A DNA stretch of 24,372 nt, taken from QAMX01 sp964515055 (GTDB lineage Bacteria; Bacillota; Clostridia; Oscillospirales; QAMX01). Location of the stretch: the NCBI GenBank assembly GCA_964515055.1, contig CAZEUG010000026.1:1-24372 (forward strand). Direction: 5' to 3'. How positions within the stretch are numbered: the first letter of the stretch is position 1; every line of letters begins with the position of its first letter. Below the pieces are notes generated by a model. That model ran no database searches and was not told where the DNA came from. It worked only from the letters and a program-made list of their open reading frames with translations. Shown here piece after piece: positions 7,423 to 14,551 of this stretch. The translations under genes and the position numbers were made by a program.

Positions 7423-8772
7423 TTACCGCCGGTAGTGGCGAATGCGGTGGAACGTCATGTAGTTGGCATCGTGGAAATTGTGCGCTCCGTTGATCGCCGT
7501 CCGGACGACAGCCAGCAGATCGTCTCCGTCGAAAATGAAGCTCGGATACTGAAATCCGACCTGATTTTCGGTTTCTCCGAAGCAGTTGTCGGCATAATTC
7601 AGGATGTCGCGGCAGACCGTCCAGTGGATGAGATCATCGGAAACGGACAGCGTCAACAGGTTGCGCTGCGAGAGCGCATCGGTTGTGACGCGGTTGGAGA
7701 GCGCATAGTACCGGCCGTCCAGCGGGGAACGGCGGATGAAGAACTTGGAAAGATTGCCCGGAAAATCAACGGTGCGGTCAAACTGCGGCAGCGCGTCCGG
7801 GTGCTGCGGATCCAGCACCACCTGATACGCCTTCCCGTAGCGCGGCGTACACTCGTTGGTCTGAAAACGGAGCAGATCGACCAGACGGCCATCCGGGGTT
7901 TGCAGCAGGTTGCCTTCAATGGTGCCGCCGACCGGCATCCCCTGAACCTCCCGCACCCGTTCCGGGTCATAGGGCAGAAAGCCCGTGCATTGCCAGGACG
8001 ATGGATCCATCAGGTCGCTGTCTACGGCGGCAGAAACGGCGCCGGGGCAGTGCATTTTTGTCCGCCAGGAGCCAAACTCGACACCGCACCAGATACGTCC
8101 CTCCGCGCAGAGCACGGGCATCGGCGCTTTGTGCGGCCCGCCCGCTTCGTGGGAACCGCCCGGCAGCAGCTGAACGGGGCCGCGCCAGGTTCGCCCGCCA
8201 TCGCGGGATTCGTGAAGGACGAGCGCACCGTATTCCGTGGCGGTGGCGAGCAGATACAGTTGCCCGCCGTGCTCAAACAGTGAGCCCCAGAAGCAGGGGG
8301 TGACCGCCGAGGTGAATTGCCAGGTCTGCCCCTCATCCTCCGACCGGTAGACGTGCGTCAGGTTCTGCCCGCCGGGAAAAAAATCGTGCGAGGCGACGAG
8401 TGCGCCGTCCTGCGATCTGCAGATGGACGGACTGCCGATGTAGCGCCCGGAAGCGGCAAACGTGTCGTCGAGCGGATGCTGATAGGCGATGATCCGGCCG
8501 GGGACGAACCCGCAGCGAAAGAGCCGCGGAGCGCTTTCCACCGTCCGGCCATCCGGACAGACGGCGCGCAGCCGAATTTCGTAGTCAATGTGGTTCTTGA
8601 GCGGTGCCAGCACAAACGGATTGCCGCAGCAGGGGAACGACTGCACCGCGCCGCCGGACAGCGGCCGGACGAAGGCGGTCAGCTCCGCATCGGCCAGCTG
8701 TGCGTCGATGTGTACCCGACAGGTCAGGCGCTGATCCTCCGGCGTGAGCTGAAGCAGGGACAGTTCGGACAT
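7423..8772 (-). CDS. Sialidase-like (BNR/Asp-box) beta-propeller glycosidase, cytosolic
   Basis: A 449-residue protein. Residues 1-95 form a beta-rich N-terminal domain; from about residue 110 there is a sialidase-superfamily propeller. Two Asp boxes (SxDxGxTW) are visible: SEDEGQTW at 144-151 and SRDGGRTW at 189-196. Other conserved-looking blocks are YIGSPSICRSQDGALVASHD, GTIEGNLLQTPDGRLVDLLR and SFIFDGDDLLAVVRTA. The classical FRIP arginine motif of sialidases is not seen, so the substrate may not be sialic acid; a related unsaturated-sugar or plant-polysaccharide activity is equally possible. There is no signal peptide, so it should act on imported oligosaccharide. The ATG at 8772 has ggaggag 6 bases upstream; the TTG at 8778 is rejected. 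It follows the acetyltransferase by 32 bases. Confidence 0.8.
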   Translation of the reverse strand: MSELSLLQLTPEDQRLTCRVHIDAQLADAELTAFVRPLSGGAVQSFPCCGNPFVLAPLKNHIDYEIRLRAVCPDGRTVESAPRLFRCGFVPGRIIAYQHPLDDTFAASGRYIGSPSICRSQDGALVASHDFFPGGQNLTHVYRSEDEGQTWQFTSAVTPCFWGSLFEHGGQLYLLATATEYGALVLHESRDGGRTWRGPVQLLPGGSHEAGGPHKAPMPVLCAEGRIWCGVEFGSWRTKMHCPGAVSAAVDSDLMDPSSWQCTGFLPYDPERVREVQGMPVGGTIEGNLLQTPDGRLVDLLRFQTNECTPRYGKAYQVVLDPQHPDALPQFDRTVDFPGNLSKFFIRRSPLDGRYYALSNRVTTDALSQRNLLTLSVSDDLIHWTVCRDILNYADNCFGETENQVGFQYPSFIFDGDDLLAVVRTAINGAHNFHDANYMTFHRIRHYRR

Positions 8773-8804
8773 AGGCAACTCCTCCCGATTCGTGAGCAGC
8801 GGGC

Positions 8805-9980
8805 TTAGACGCGCTCCGTGTCAAAGTGCATCAGCGGGAGCGGGAACCAGCTGGCAAAGAGGCGCTGAACCGCTCTGGGCAGCTGCAATCCGACCAGCGC
8901 AGACGGGGTGGGGCCGGCCAGCGTATAGACGGCATCCAGCAGCGAGAATGTCAGATCGGCCGGTGCGGCAGTCGGCTCAACGGAAGCCCTGCGGCCGGCA
9001 ACCGTCACGGCGATGCGGCCGCAGCCTTCGATCTGGAGGACGAGCGTGCCGTCCTCCAGATCGGCGTAGCTGCCCTTGAACGTCAGGAGCTTCTGCAGCG
9101 TCTGCGGCCAGTCCAGCATCTTCCACTGCGCGTCGGCGTAGCCGGTCAGGCCGGTTCCAATGCGGAGCATCCGCGGGACAGACGCAAGCTGCCAGGGTGC
9201 CAGCTTGAGCGCCAGACGGTTGTCCGTCTGCATGGCGAAGGAGAAGAGGACGTCCTCCAGCAGCCGATCCTCCGCGACGACGACTTCGCGGATGGGAGTG
9301 CGGCCATTGCCGATGTTGCCGAGTGCCAGACAGCCGACCGGCGTCCCGGCGCGGTCGTACACAGCATACGGCTGGAAGCTCTCGTCATTGAAAAAGCGCA
9401 GGACGTATTCGTCCCGGTCGTAGCAGTAGTGGACGGGCTGGCGCAGATACATGGCGTACAGCGTGTCCACCAGCTCCGTTTCATCCGGTGTGAACGGGCG
9501 GAACTGAAACGCGGAGGCATCGTAGTCCGGATAGGTGCCCGTGACGTCCCAGCGGTTGAGATCGAAGTTGAACGCATTTCCGGCGATTTCGTAGCCGAAG
9601 TGGTTGTAGCGCTTGCGGCGGCCGCCGAGCATGGCCATGGCGACGCCTTCTGCCTTCATTTCGTCAGCGGCCTGCGTCAGCAGACGGGACATGAAGCCAC
9701 GGCCACGCGCTTCCGGATGGGTGGCCACACTGCCGATGCCGTAAATTTTCAGCGTTTCCCCGTTGACAGACAGCGTCCGCGGCAGCACCAGGACGGAGCC
9801 CTTGATGACGCCGTCTTCCCGCAGGTTGAGCAGCGCGTGCATACATTTCTCCGTGGGCTGATACAGGTTGGGGTACATCTGTGGGAAATCGTGCGGATGT
9901 CCGCCTGCGGAAAAAACGTCGTTGATAAACTGGATAACTTCCTCGAATTCAGAGGGGGTTCCACGGCTGATTTCAATCAT
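8805..9980 (-). CDS. Eis-like GNAT N-acetyltransferase with SCP2-like C-terminus
   Basis: A 391-residue protein of the enhanced-intracellular-survival (Eis) type: an N-terminal GNAT fold, a second GNAT-like fold and a C-terminal sterol-carrier-like domain. The acetyl-CoA motif A is clear (SVATHPEARGRGFMSRLL, RGRG at 92-95), followed by GGRRKRYNHFGYE. The C-terminus (LEDGTLVLQIEGCGRIAVTVAGRR ... LTFSLLDAVYTLAGP) resembles SCP2-type domains. Eis enzymes acetylate amines, including some aminoglycosides; the substrate here is unknown. The start at 9980 has aaaggaa about 9 bases upstream. It lies 21 bases after the HAD gene and 32 bases before the sialidase-like gene, so it is the middle gene of an operon. 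Confidence 0.88.
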   Translation of the reverse strand: MIEISRGTPSEFEEVIQFINDVFSAGGHPHDFPQMYPNLYQPTEKCMHALLNLREDGVIKGSVLVLPRTLSVNGETLKIYGIGSVATHPEARGRGFMSRLLTQAADEMKAEGVAMAMLGGRRKRYNHFGYEIAGNAFNFDLNRWDVTGTYPDYDASAFQFRPFTPDETELVDTLYAMYLRQPVHYCYDRDEYVLRFFNDESFQPYAVYDRAGTPVGCLALGNIGNGRTPIREVVVAEDRLLEDVLFSFAMQTDNRLALKLAPWQLASVPRMLRIGTGLTGYADAQWKMLDWPQTLQKLLTFKGSYADLEDGTLVLQIEGCGRIAVTVAGRRASVEPTAAPADLTFSLLDAVYTLAGPTPSALVGLQLPRAVQRLFASWFPLPLMHFDTERV

Positions 9981-10001
9981 GATTTGTAATTCCTTTCCTT
10001 C

Positions 10002-10688
10002 TCACTTGATGGATGCGTCCGACGCAACCGGTGCAGCCAGCAGAATGCGGCGGAGCGAACGGACGTCCGGCGCAATGGCATCGGCACCTGCGGCCGACAG
10101 CTCCACCTGTGAGCCGTAGCCGTACAGTACGCCGACGGCCTGCATCCCGCAGGCGTGTGCGCCGCGCAGATCATACTCCCGGTCGCCGACCATGACCGCG
10201 TCCGATGGGTCGATTCCGGCGCGGGCGAGGGCATAGCGGATGACTTCGTCCTTGTGGACACGTTCACCGTTCAGACAGCTCCCGGCAATCACATGAAAAA
10301 ACGGCGTCAGCGCAAACCGCTCCGCAATCTGCACGGCAAAGACCTCCGGCTTGGAGGTGGCCATGATGACCGTTTTCCCGGCCTGGCGCAGAGCAGCCAG
10401 CAGAGCACGAATGCCCGCATAGACCGAATTTTCGAAAATCCCGGTTTTCCGGTAGTATTCCCGGTAGATTTCGACGGCTTCCACAGCCTTCTCGTGCGAA
10501 AAGCCGTAAAACTGCTCAAAAGAATCCGTCAGCGGCGGCCCGATGAACCGATAGAGCGCCTCCCGTTCGGCTGCAATGCCGTAAGCGCGCAGCGCATACA
10601 TCACGGAATTCGTGATGCCAACGCCGGGATCTGTCAGGGTGCCGTCCAGATCAAACAGAACGGCGGTCTTCTGTGAAACGTCCGCCAT
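10002..10688 (-). CDS. HAD-family phosphatase (phosphoglycolate phosphatase-like)
   Basis: A 228-residue HAD hydrolase of subfamily IA type. Motif I is LFDLDGTLTD (nucleophile D13, acid D15), motif II lies in IMATSKPE, the motif III lysine is in HKDEVIRYAL, and motif IV is VMVGDREYD. A helical cap (FIGPPLTDSFEQFYGFSHEKAVEAVEIYREYY) lies between motifs I and II, as in Gph/PpaX proteins; the true substrate is unknown. The ATG at 10742 would give 18 more residues but lies only a few bases from the predicted transcription start of the promoter at 10752-10780. The ATG at 10688, with a ggaaagagaga site, is therefore chosen. It is the first gene of the operon that continues with the Eis-like and sialidase-like genes. 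Confidence 0.9.
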   Translation of the reverse strand: MADVSQKTAVLFDLDGTLTDPGVGITNSVMYALRAYGIAAEREALYRFIGPPLTDSFEQFYGFSHEKAVEAVEIYREYYRKTGIFENSVYAGIRALLAALRQAGKTVIMATSKPEVFAVQIAERFALTPFFHVIAGSCLNGERVHKDEVIRYALARAGIDPSDAVMVGDREYDLRGAHACGMQAVGVLYGYGSQVELSAAGADAIAPDVRSLRRILLAAPVASDASIK

Positions 10689-10751
10689 GTGATTCTCTCT
10701 TTCCAAAGCCGCCGCCAAAAACCGGCGCACGGAGATTTTCATACCATTATA

Positions 10752-10780
10752 ATTATAAAAAGTTTGTCCCGGTTTGTCAA
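10752..10780 (-). promoter_or_regulatory. Consensus sigma-A promoter for the HAD operon
   Basis: On the minus strand, TTGACA (10780-10775), a 17-base spacer and TATAAT (10757-10752) match the consensus exactly. The predicted start near 10745 leaves a leader of about 55 bases before the HAD ATG at 10688. Confidence 0.9.
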
Positions 10781-10820
10781 TGCCCCTTCCGGCGTTTTGG
10801 TGGCGCAGGCTGCACGAAAC

Positions 10821-10849
10821 TTGACATTTGTCCGATTTCGTACTATAAT
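10821..10849 (+). promoter_or_regulatory. Consensus sigma-A promoter for the MATE gene
   Basis: TTGACA (10821-10826), a 17-base spacer and TATAAT (10844-10849) are again a perfect consensus. It is divergent from the HAD promoter, with -35 boxes only 40 bases apart. The predicted leader to the MATE ATG is about 125 bases and contains a ctccga/tcggag inverted repeat (10923-10928 with 10941-10946). No known riboswitch was recognised in it. Confidence 0.9.
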
Positions 10850-10981
10850 ATCATTTATGCGCGTTTTTTTGCCGAAAAAGGGTTGAATGAACCGCCGACA
10901 TCCTTTTTATGAAGGGTATTGTCTCCGAACCCGGACAAGCTCGGAGCATTCAACGAAAATCAATCAACTGGAGAAGACACT

Positions 10982-12310
10982 ATGATTCAGCTATCCGACC
11001 ATTTTACACATCGCCGCCTGCTGTGTTTCACCCTGCCTTCCATCATCATGATGGTTTTCACCTCCATTTACGGCGTGGTAGACGGGTTCTTTGTCTCCAA
11101 CTTTGCCGGAGAAACCGCCTTTGCCGCCGTCAACTTCATCATGCCAGTCGTCATGATCGTCGGCTGCACCGGCTTCATGTTCGGTACCGGTGGTGCGGCG
11201 CTCGTCTCGAAAACGCTGGGCGAGGGCAACCGGAAAAAAGCCGGTGAAATGTTCACCCTGATTGTGGTCGCGGCGGTTGTTCTCGGCGCGGCGCTGGGGC
11301 TGACGGGCTTTTTCGTTGTGCGTCCGCTCGCTCGACTGCTGGGCGCGGAGGGCGAAATGCTCGATCTCTGCGTGCAGTATGCGCGCATCATCATGCTGAC
11401 GCAACCGTTCTTTGTTTTGCAGTATATCTTCCAGTGCTTCTGCTCGGTCGCCGAAAAGCCGAAGCTCGGCCTGGTTGTGACCGTCGGTGCAGGCGTCACC
11501 AACATGGTGCTGGATGGGCTGTTCGTCGGTGTTCTCCCCTGGGGCGTGCCCGGTGCAGCGGCTGCAACGGCCATCAGCCAGGTTGTCGGCGGCGGACTGC
11601 CGCTGCTGTACTTCCTCTCCCGCAAAAATACAACCTGCCTCCACTTTGCCCGGTTCCGGCTGGACTGGAGGGTGCTGTGGAAAACGTGTTCCAACGGCAT
11701 TTCCGAATTCCTGAGCAACATTTCCTCCTCTCTGGTCGGTATGCTGTATAACGTCCAGCTGATGAAATACGCGGAAAAGCTCGGCGTCTCCGCATACGGC
11801 GTGCTGATGTATGTCAACTTTGCTTTCCTGGCGGTATTCATCGGCTATTCCGTCGGTGCTGCACCAATCGTCGGCTATCACTACGGCGCAAAGAATACAG
11901 ATGAGCTGAAGGGTCTGCTGAGAAAGAGCCTGCAAATGATCGCTGTCGGTGCGATTGCCATGTTCACTGTTGCCAACCTGCTGGCCAAACCGCTGGCCAA
12001 CCTCTTCGTCGGCTACAACCAGACGCTGTACGAAATGACCGTACACGCCTTCCGCTATTTCTCGTTCTCCTTCCTGTTTGCCGGCTTTGCCATCTTCGGC
12101 TCCTCGTTCTTCACCGCATTGAATGACGGGCTGACCTCTGCACTGGTCTCCTTCCTGCGGACGCTGGTGTTCCAGGTGGCGGCCGTGCTGATCCTCCCGC
12201 TGATTCTGGAGCTGGATGGCATCTGGCTCTCCATCGTCGGCGCGGAAATCATGGCCATGCTGGCTACGGTCGGCTTCCTGATTCTGAAGCGCAAAAAATA
12301 TCACTATTGA
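10982..12310 (+). CDS. MATE family efflux transporter
   Basis: A 442-residue integral membrane protein with about 12 hydrophobic helices, the usual size and layout of multidrug and toxic compound extrusion (MATE) cation antiporters. It has two MatE halves: an N-half (LPSIIMMVFTSIYGVVDGFFVS, then GGAALVSKTLGEGNRKKAGEM after helix 2-3) and a C-half (FLSNISSSLVGMLYN, GAAPIVGYHYGAKNTDELKG). It exports organic cations or metabolites using a Na+ or H+ gradient; the substrate is not predictable. The ATG at 10982 has ggag 8 bases upstream. An in-frame extension to 10919 starts without a ribosome site and adds a polar tail, so it is rejected. It has its own consensus promoter and terminator and diverges from the HAD-GNAT operon. 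Confidence 0.93.
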   Translation: MIQLSDHFTHRRLLCFTLPSIIMMVFTSIYGVVDGFFVSNFAGETAFAAVNFIMPVVMIVGCTGFMFGTGGAALVSKTLGEGNRKKAGEMFTLIVVAAVVLGAALGLTGFFVVRPLARLLGAEGEMLDLCVQYARIIMLTQPFFVLQYIFQCFCSVAEKPKLGLVVTVGAGVTNMVLDGLFVGVLPWGVPGAAAATAISQVVGGGLPLLYFLSRKNTTCLHFARFRLDWRVLWKTCSNGISEFLSNISSSLVGMLYNVQLMKYAEKLGVSAYGVLMYVNFAFLAVFIGYSVGAAPIVGYHYGAKNTDELKGLLRKSLQMIAVGAIAMFTVANLLAKPLANLFVGYNQTLYEMTVHAFRYFSFSFLFAGFAIFGSSFFTALNDGLTSALVSFLRTLVFQVAAVLILPLILELDGIWLSIVGAEIMAMLATVGFLILKRKKYHY

Positions 12311-12315
12311 TCCCG

Positions 12316-12350
12316 AAACCCGGCTCTGCACTGCGCGGAGCCGGGTTTTT
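12316..12350 (+). terminator. Terminator of the MATE gene
   Basis: A 10-bp stem (12317-12326 with 12338-12347, aacccggctc/gagccgggtt) is followed by a T run to 12350, a few bases after the MATE stop codon. Confidence 0.88.
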
Positions 12351-12423
12351 GTCGGTTGTGCGGTGCTGCATCAGGGAACGGCTGGAAAAATGCAATTCCT
12401 GCGAAAAAAAGCCGAAAAGCCTC

Positions 12424-12452
12424 TTGACACGAAGTCCACTTCAGGGTATACA
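12424..12452 (+). promoter_or_regulatory. Sigma-A promoter of the aldo/keto reductase gene
   Basis: TTGACA (12424-12429), a 17-base spacer and TATACA (12447-12452) lie 59 bases upstream of the ATG at 12512. Confidence 0.85.
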
Positions 12453-12511
12453 ATGGTTGCAAACAGGATGGGCGGCGCAGGCCGTACCGCCGGAAAAAGG
12501 AGAGCAGAGCG

Positions 12512-13615
12512 ATGGAATACAGACAACTGCCGCACGGGACGGAGCGAATCGGTGTCCTTGGCCTGGGCATGGGCGGCATTCAGCATACACCCGCAGATGA
12601 AATTGAGGCAATCATTCGGCGCGCCCTGGAGAACGGCATCAACTTTTTCGACCTCTGCGCGGGCGGCGCCGTCTATGAACCGTTTGGCCGCGCCATTCGA
12701 GGCCGGCGGGAGCAGGTCTATCTGCAATGCCATTTCGGCGCGGTCTACGATGAAAACGGCGAATACGGCTGGTGCAGAGATGCAGAAACCATTCGAAAAA
12801 CCTTCCAATGGGAGCTGAAAACGCTGGGAACCGACTATGTGGATTTCGGATTTCTGCACTGCGTGGACGAACCGGAGGACTTTGAAACGCTGCAGCAGAT
12901 CGGCATCCTCTCCGATTTGCAGCGGCTGAAGGCGGCCGGAACGGTGCATCACATCGGCTTTTCCTCCCACACGCCCGCCGTGGCCAACCGGATTCTGGAC
13001 ACCGGGCTGGTCGATATGATGATGTTCTCCATTAACCCGGCCTACGATTTTGAAAAGGGCGATGCATACGGCGTGGGCAGCGTACAGGAACGCTTTGAAC
13101 TGTTCCGGCGCTGCCAGCGAATGGGTGTCGGGATCTCCGTGATGAAGCCGTTCTGCGCCGGACAGCTGCTGTCGGCGGAGCAGTCGCCGTTTGGCCAGGC
13201 ACTGACCCAGGCGCAGTGCCTGCAATATGCGCTGGATCGCCCAGGCGTGCTCACCGTGGTGCCGGGCGTCCAGACAATGGCACACCTTGAAGTGCTGCTC
13301 CGGTTCCTGACCGCATCGAAGGAGGAGCGCGACTACTCCGTGATCGGCACGTTCTCCGCAGATACCATTGCCGGAACGTGCGTCTACTGCAACCACTGCC
13401 AGCCGTGCCCCGCCGGCATTGATATCGGGCTGGTCAACAAATACTATGACCTGGCACAGGCAGGCGATGCGATGGCCGCCAACCATTATACCAAGCTGTC
13501 CGTGCAGGCGGATGCCTGCCTGTCCTGCGGCCACTGTGAGAGCCGCTGCCCATTCGACGTTCGTCAGGAAGCCCGCATGGCGGAAATTGCCCGGTATTTC
13601 GCCGCGCGGCAGTGA
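12512..13615 (+). CDS. Aldo/keto reductase with C-terminal two-[4Fe-4S] ferredoxin-type domain
   Basis: A 367-residue protein. Residues 1 to about 275 form the NADPH-type aldo/keto reductase barrel; residues 285-350 carry two cysteine sets: C290, C293, C296, C299 and C336, C339, C342, C346 (the second is the classic CX2CX2CX3CP). Of the AKR catalytic tetrad, D47 (FFDLCAGG), Y55 and H116 (FLHCVDE) align. The lysine position falls in LQCHFGA (72-76), where no lysine is present. The Fe-S clusters suggest coupling to an electron-transfer partner; the substrate is unknown. Start: aaggag sits just upstream of the ATG. It is monocistronic, with its own promoter and a strong terminator shared with the convergent deacetylase gene. 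No signal peptide is seen, so it is cytosolic. Confidence 0.92.
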   Translation: MEYRQLPHGTERIGVLGLGMGGIQHTPADEIEAIIRRALENGINFFDLCAGGAVYEPFGRAIRGRREQVYLQCHFGAVYDENGEYGWCRDAETIRKTFQWELKTLGTDYVDFGFLHCVDEPEDFETLQQIGILSDLQRLKAAGTVHHIGFSSHTPAVANRILDTGLVDMMMFSINPAYDFEKGDAYGVGSVQERFELFRRCQRMGVGISVMKPFCAGQLLSAEQSPFGQALTQAQCLQYALDRPGVLTVVPGVQTMAHLEVLLRFLTASKEERDYSVIGTFSADTIAGTCVYCNHCQPCPAGIDIGLVNKYYDLAQAGDAMAANHYTKLSVQADACLSCGHCESRCPFDVRQEARMAEIARYFAARQ

Positions 13616-13624
13616 TTTCTTCGA

Positions 13625-13665
13625 AAAAAGCGTCTCATGCGACCAAATCGCATGAGACGCTTTTT
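13625..13665. terminator. Strong bidirectional terminator between convergent genes
   Basis: An 18-bp perfect inverted repeat (13625-13642 with 13648-13665), with A5 on one side and T5 on the other, serves both the + strand aldo/keto reductase (stop 13615) and the - strand deacetylase (stop 13677). Confidence 0.93.
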
Positions 13666-13676
13666 GAATGCAGCAA

Positions 13677-14519
13677 TCAGCGCAGACTGACCGTCTGACC
13701 GGCGGGGACAAGCACCTGCTTCCCCAGAAAATCCAGATAGACGTCCAGCGCACTCGGATTGACGACAAACGAACCGTCCATCGAAAATTGCAGCCGCCTG
13801 CACGCCTGCAAATAGCGGAAAATGTCACCGTTGGTCGCGTACCAGATCGTGTCGCGGCCGCCCATGTAGTCGGAAAATTCCTCAATGACATTCCAGTTGT
13901 CGCGGTCGTCAAATTCGTAGCTGTGCCCCCAGAGATAGAACAGGCGCAGCCCGTTGCGCCAGAAGTACGAGTTGTCCGCTTCCTCCACAAACTGATGTGC
14001 CAGCTCCATCAGGCGGGGATGGTTGTGATGGCAGGTGGCCGGCAGCCGCAGCCAGTCCTCCGGAATATCAAAGCGCTCCGTGGCCTGCGTGGTGCGGGCG
14101 TAGTCCACGCCGCAGCTTTGCAGAAGCGACACGGTGGCATCGTCAAATGCGCCGTTTGCATATGCCATCCCGGTGATCACCTCACCGAACAGTGCCTCCA
14201 GCGCCTTCCTGTCTGAAACGATCTCATCGAGTGCCAACGCGGGGGCGACGCGCGTCAGGGACAGGTGGCGACAGCCGTGAATGGCCACCTCCATCCCGGC
14301 AGGTCGGTACAAATCCAGCACCTCCTGCACGGTCATGCGTCCTTTTTCGACGCCGTCATAGGTCGTTCCGAACAGACCGCTGTTGATGTTGAACGTTGCC
14401 TTCAGGCCGTGCTGCCGGAGAATGGCAATCAGACGCTTGTCCTGCCGGACGCCGTCGTCATAGCTGAGCGTGAGCGCCTTGCGGCGAAATTGCGGAAATC
14501 GAATGTAGGCCAGATCCAT
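13677..14519 (-). CDS. Polysaccharide deacetylase (NodB-type, CE4-like)
   Basis: A 280-residue deacetylase-fold protein. NodB motif 1 reads LSYDDG with catalytic D21 and metal-binding D22, instead of the common TFDDG. Motif 2 is HGCRHLSL with H81 and H85. Later blocks include AYANGAFDD (143-151 region), ATCHHNHPRL and FYLWGHSYEFD, the last fitting the histidine-containing motif near the CE4 C-terminus. The family removes N- or O-acetyl groups from sugars in a metal-dependent way. No signal peptide or membrane helix is present, so it is predicted to act inside the cell on small sugars and not on the wall. The start at 14519 has ggaggg upstream. It follows the GH5 gene by 32 bases and shares its promoter, suggesting a joint role in degrading an acetylated oligosaccharide. 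Confidence 0.87.
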   Translation of the reverse strand: MDLAYIRFPQFRRKALTLSYDDGVRQDKRLIAILRQHGLKATFNINSGLFGTTYDGVEKGRMTVQEVLDLYRPAGMEVAIHGCRHLSLTRVAPALALDEIVSDRKALEALFGEVITGMAYANGAFDDATVSLLQSCGVDYARTTQATERFDIPEDWLRLPATCHHNHPRLMELAHQFVEEADNSYFWRNGLRLFYLWGHSYEFDDRDNWNVIEEFSDYMGGRDTIWYATNGDIFRYLQACRRLQFSMDGSFVVNPSALDVYLDFLGKQVLVPAGQTVSLR

Positions 14520-14551
14520 AAAATATACCCTCCATGCCTTCGCAACGGCCG

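Noticed and set aside
8826..9989. 387-codon open frame opposite the Eis-like gene
   Set aside because: Antisense to a conserved GNAT gene in the mirrored codon frame; no start signals.
10850..10981. Riboswitch in the MATE leader
   Set aside because: There is one 6-bp inverted repeat but no recognisable aptamer motif and no terminator or sequestering stem before the ribosome site.
10991..12331. 446-codon open frame opposite the MATE gene
   Set aside because: Its composition (many H, Q, D, E) is the reverse of hydrophobic helices; it begins inside the MATE terminator.
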